From Chloroflexota bacterium (GTDB taxonomy: Bacteria; Chloroflexota; UBA6077; CF-72), in contig JAFAWJ010000662.1 of the NCBI GenBank assembly GCA_019242065.1, positions 1 to 5,227 of the forward strand: a stretch of 5,227 nt of DNA, read 5' to 3'. Each line of letters opens with the position of its first letter. The first letter of the stretch is position 1. The notes beneath the pieces were generated by a model that saw nothing but the letters and a program-made list of their open reading frames with translations, was not told where the DNA came from and did not search any database. Shown here piece after piece: positions 5,097-5,227 of this stretch. The position numbers were made by a program, and so were the translations under genes.

Positions 5097-5227
5097 CCGT
5101 TCGCGCCGCCGGTAGCGTCAGTGCGGAGGCAGAACTCCTACGTTCATTGGTTGGCTGCCGCCGGCGTCGCTATGTGTCTGCAGCCCTGCGGCTGGGGGGC
5201 ATCGCAGAAACTACGCATTGTGCAGGA

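Noticed and set aside
5181..5194. Small hairpin CAGCC/GGCTG near the window end
   Set aside because: A 5-bp stem with a 4-nt loop and no T-run is common by chance in GC-rich DNA, and nothing nearby gives it a role.

Overview
The window is GC-rich bacterial DNA. It has two intact, confidently recognisable genes on the + strand, one probable very small gene on the - strand, and a stretch of about 1.2 kb between the two large genes that looks like a gene graveyard. The organism cannot be fixed from this window. High GC, the L,D-transpeptidase with an SHGCLGL active-site variant, and the kind of decayed genes present would suit a Chloroflexota-like or other high-GC soil/environmental lineage, but this is a weak inference.

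Layout: 16-1047 (+) is a secreted L,D-transpeptidase with two SH3-like domains and a C-terminal YkuD domain, preceded by a clean GGAGG. From 1048 to 2269 no intact gene is visible. It holds (i) a frameshifted ParB-type helix-turn-helix remnant on the - strand (1110-1502), (ii) a short + strand reading frame without a start (1492-1611) that may be the tail of a lost protein, (iii) the C-terminal remnant of a transposase on the - strand (about 1812-1985), and (iv) the 5' end of a methyltransferase-like gene on the + strand (about 2101-2250) whose start codon appears to have mutated from ATG to ATA. 2270-4609 (+) is a 779-residue phosphoesterase of the phospholipase C/acid phosphatase (AcpA) superfamily. 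It carries two tandem copies of a roughly 115-residue N-terminal domain and a helical C-terminal tail, and has no signal peptide.

After it come a perfect 10-bp inverted repeat and about 350 bp without a supported gene. At 4968-5084 on the - strand lies a 38-codon ORF with an excellent Shine-Dalgarno, encoding an almost pure repeat of three glutamates and three arginines. The same 18-bp DNA repeat, read on the + strand, also gives an open frame, of serine/arginine blocks.

The genes do not form an obvious pathway. The L,D-transpeptidase acts on the cell wall and the phosphoesterase on phosphate esters or phospholipids, and the region between them looks like a rearrangement hotspot where several unrelated genes were cut and left to decay. 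The most unusual element is the Glu/Arg-repeat mini-gene.
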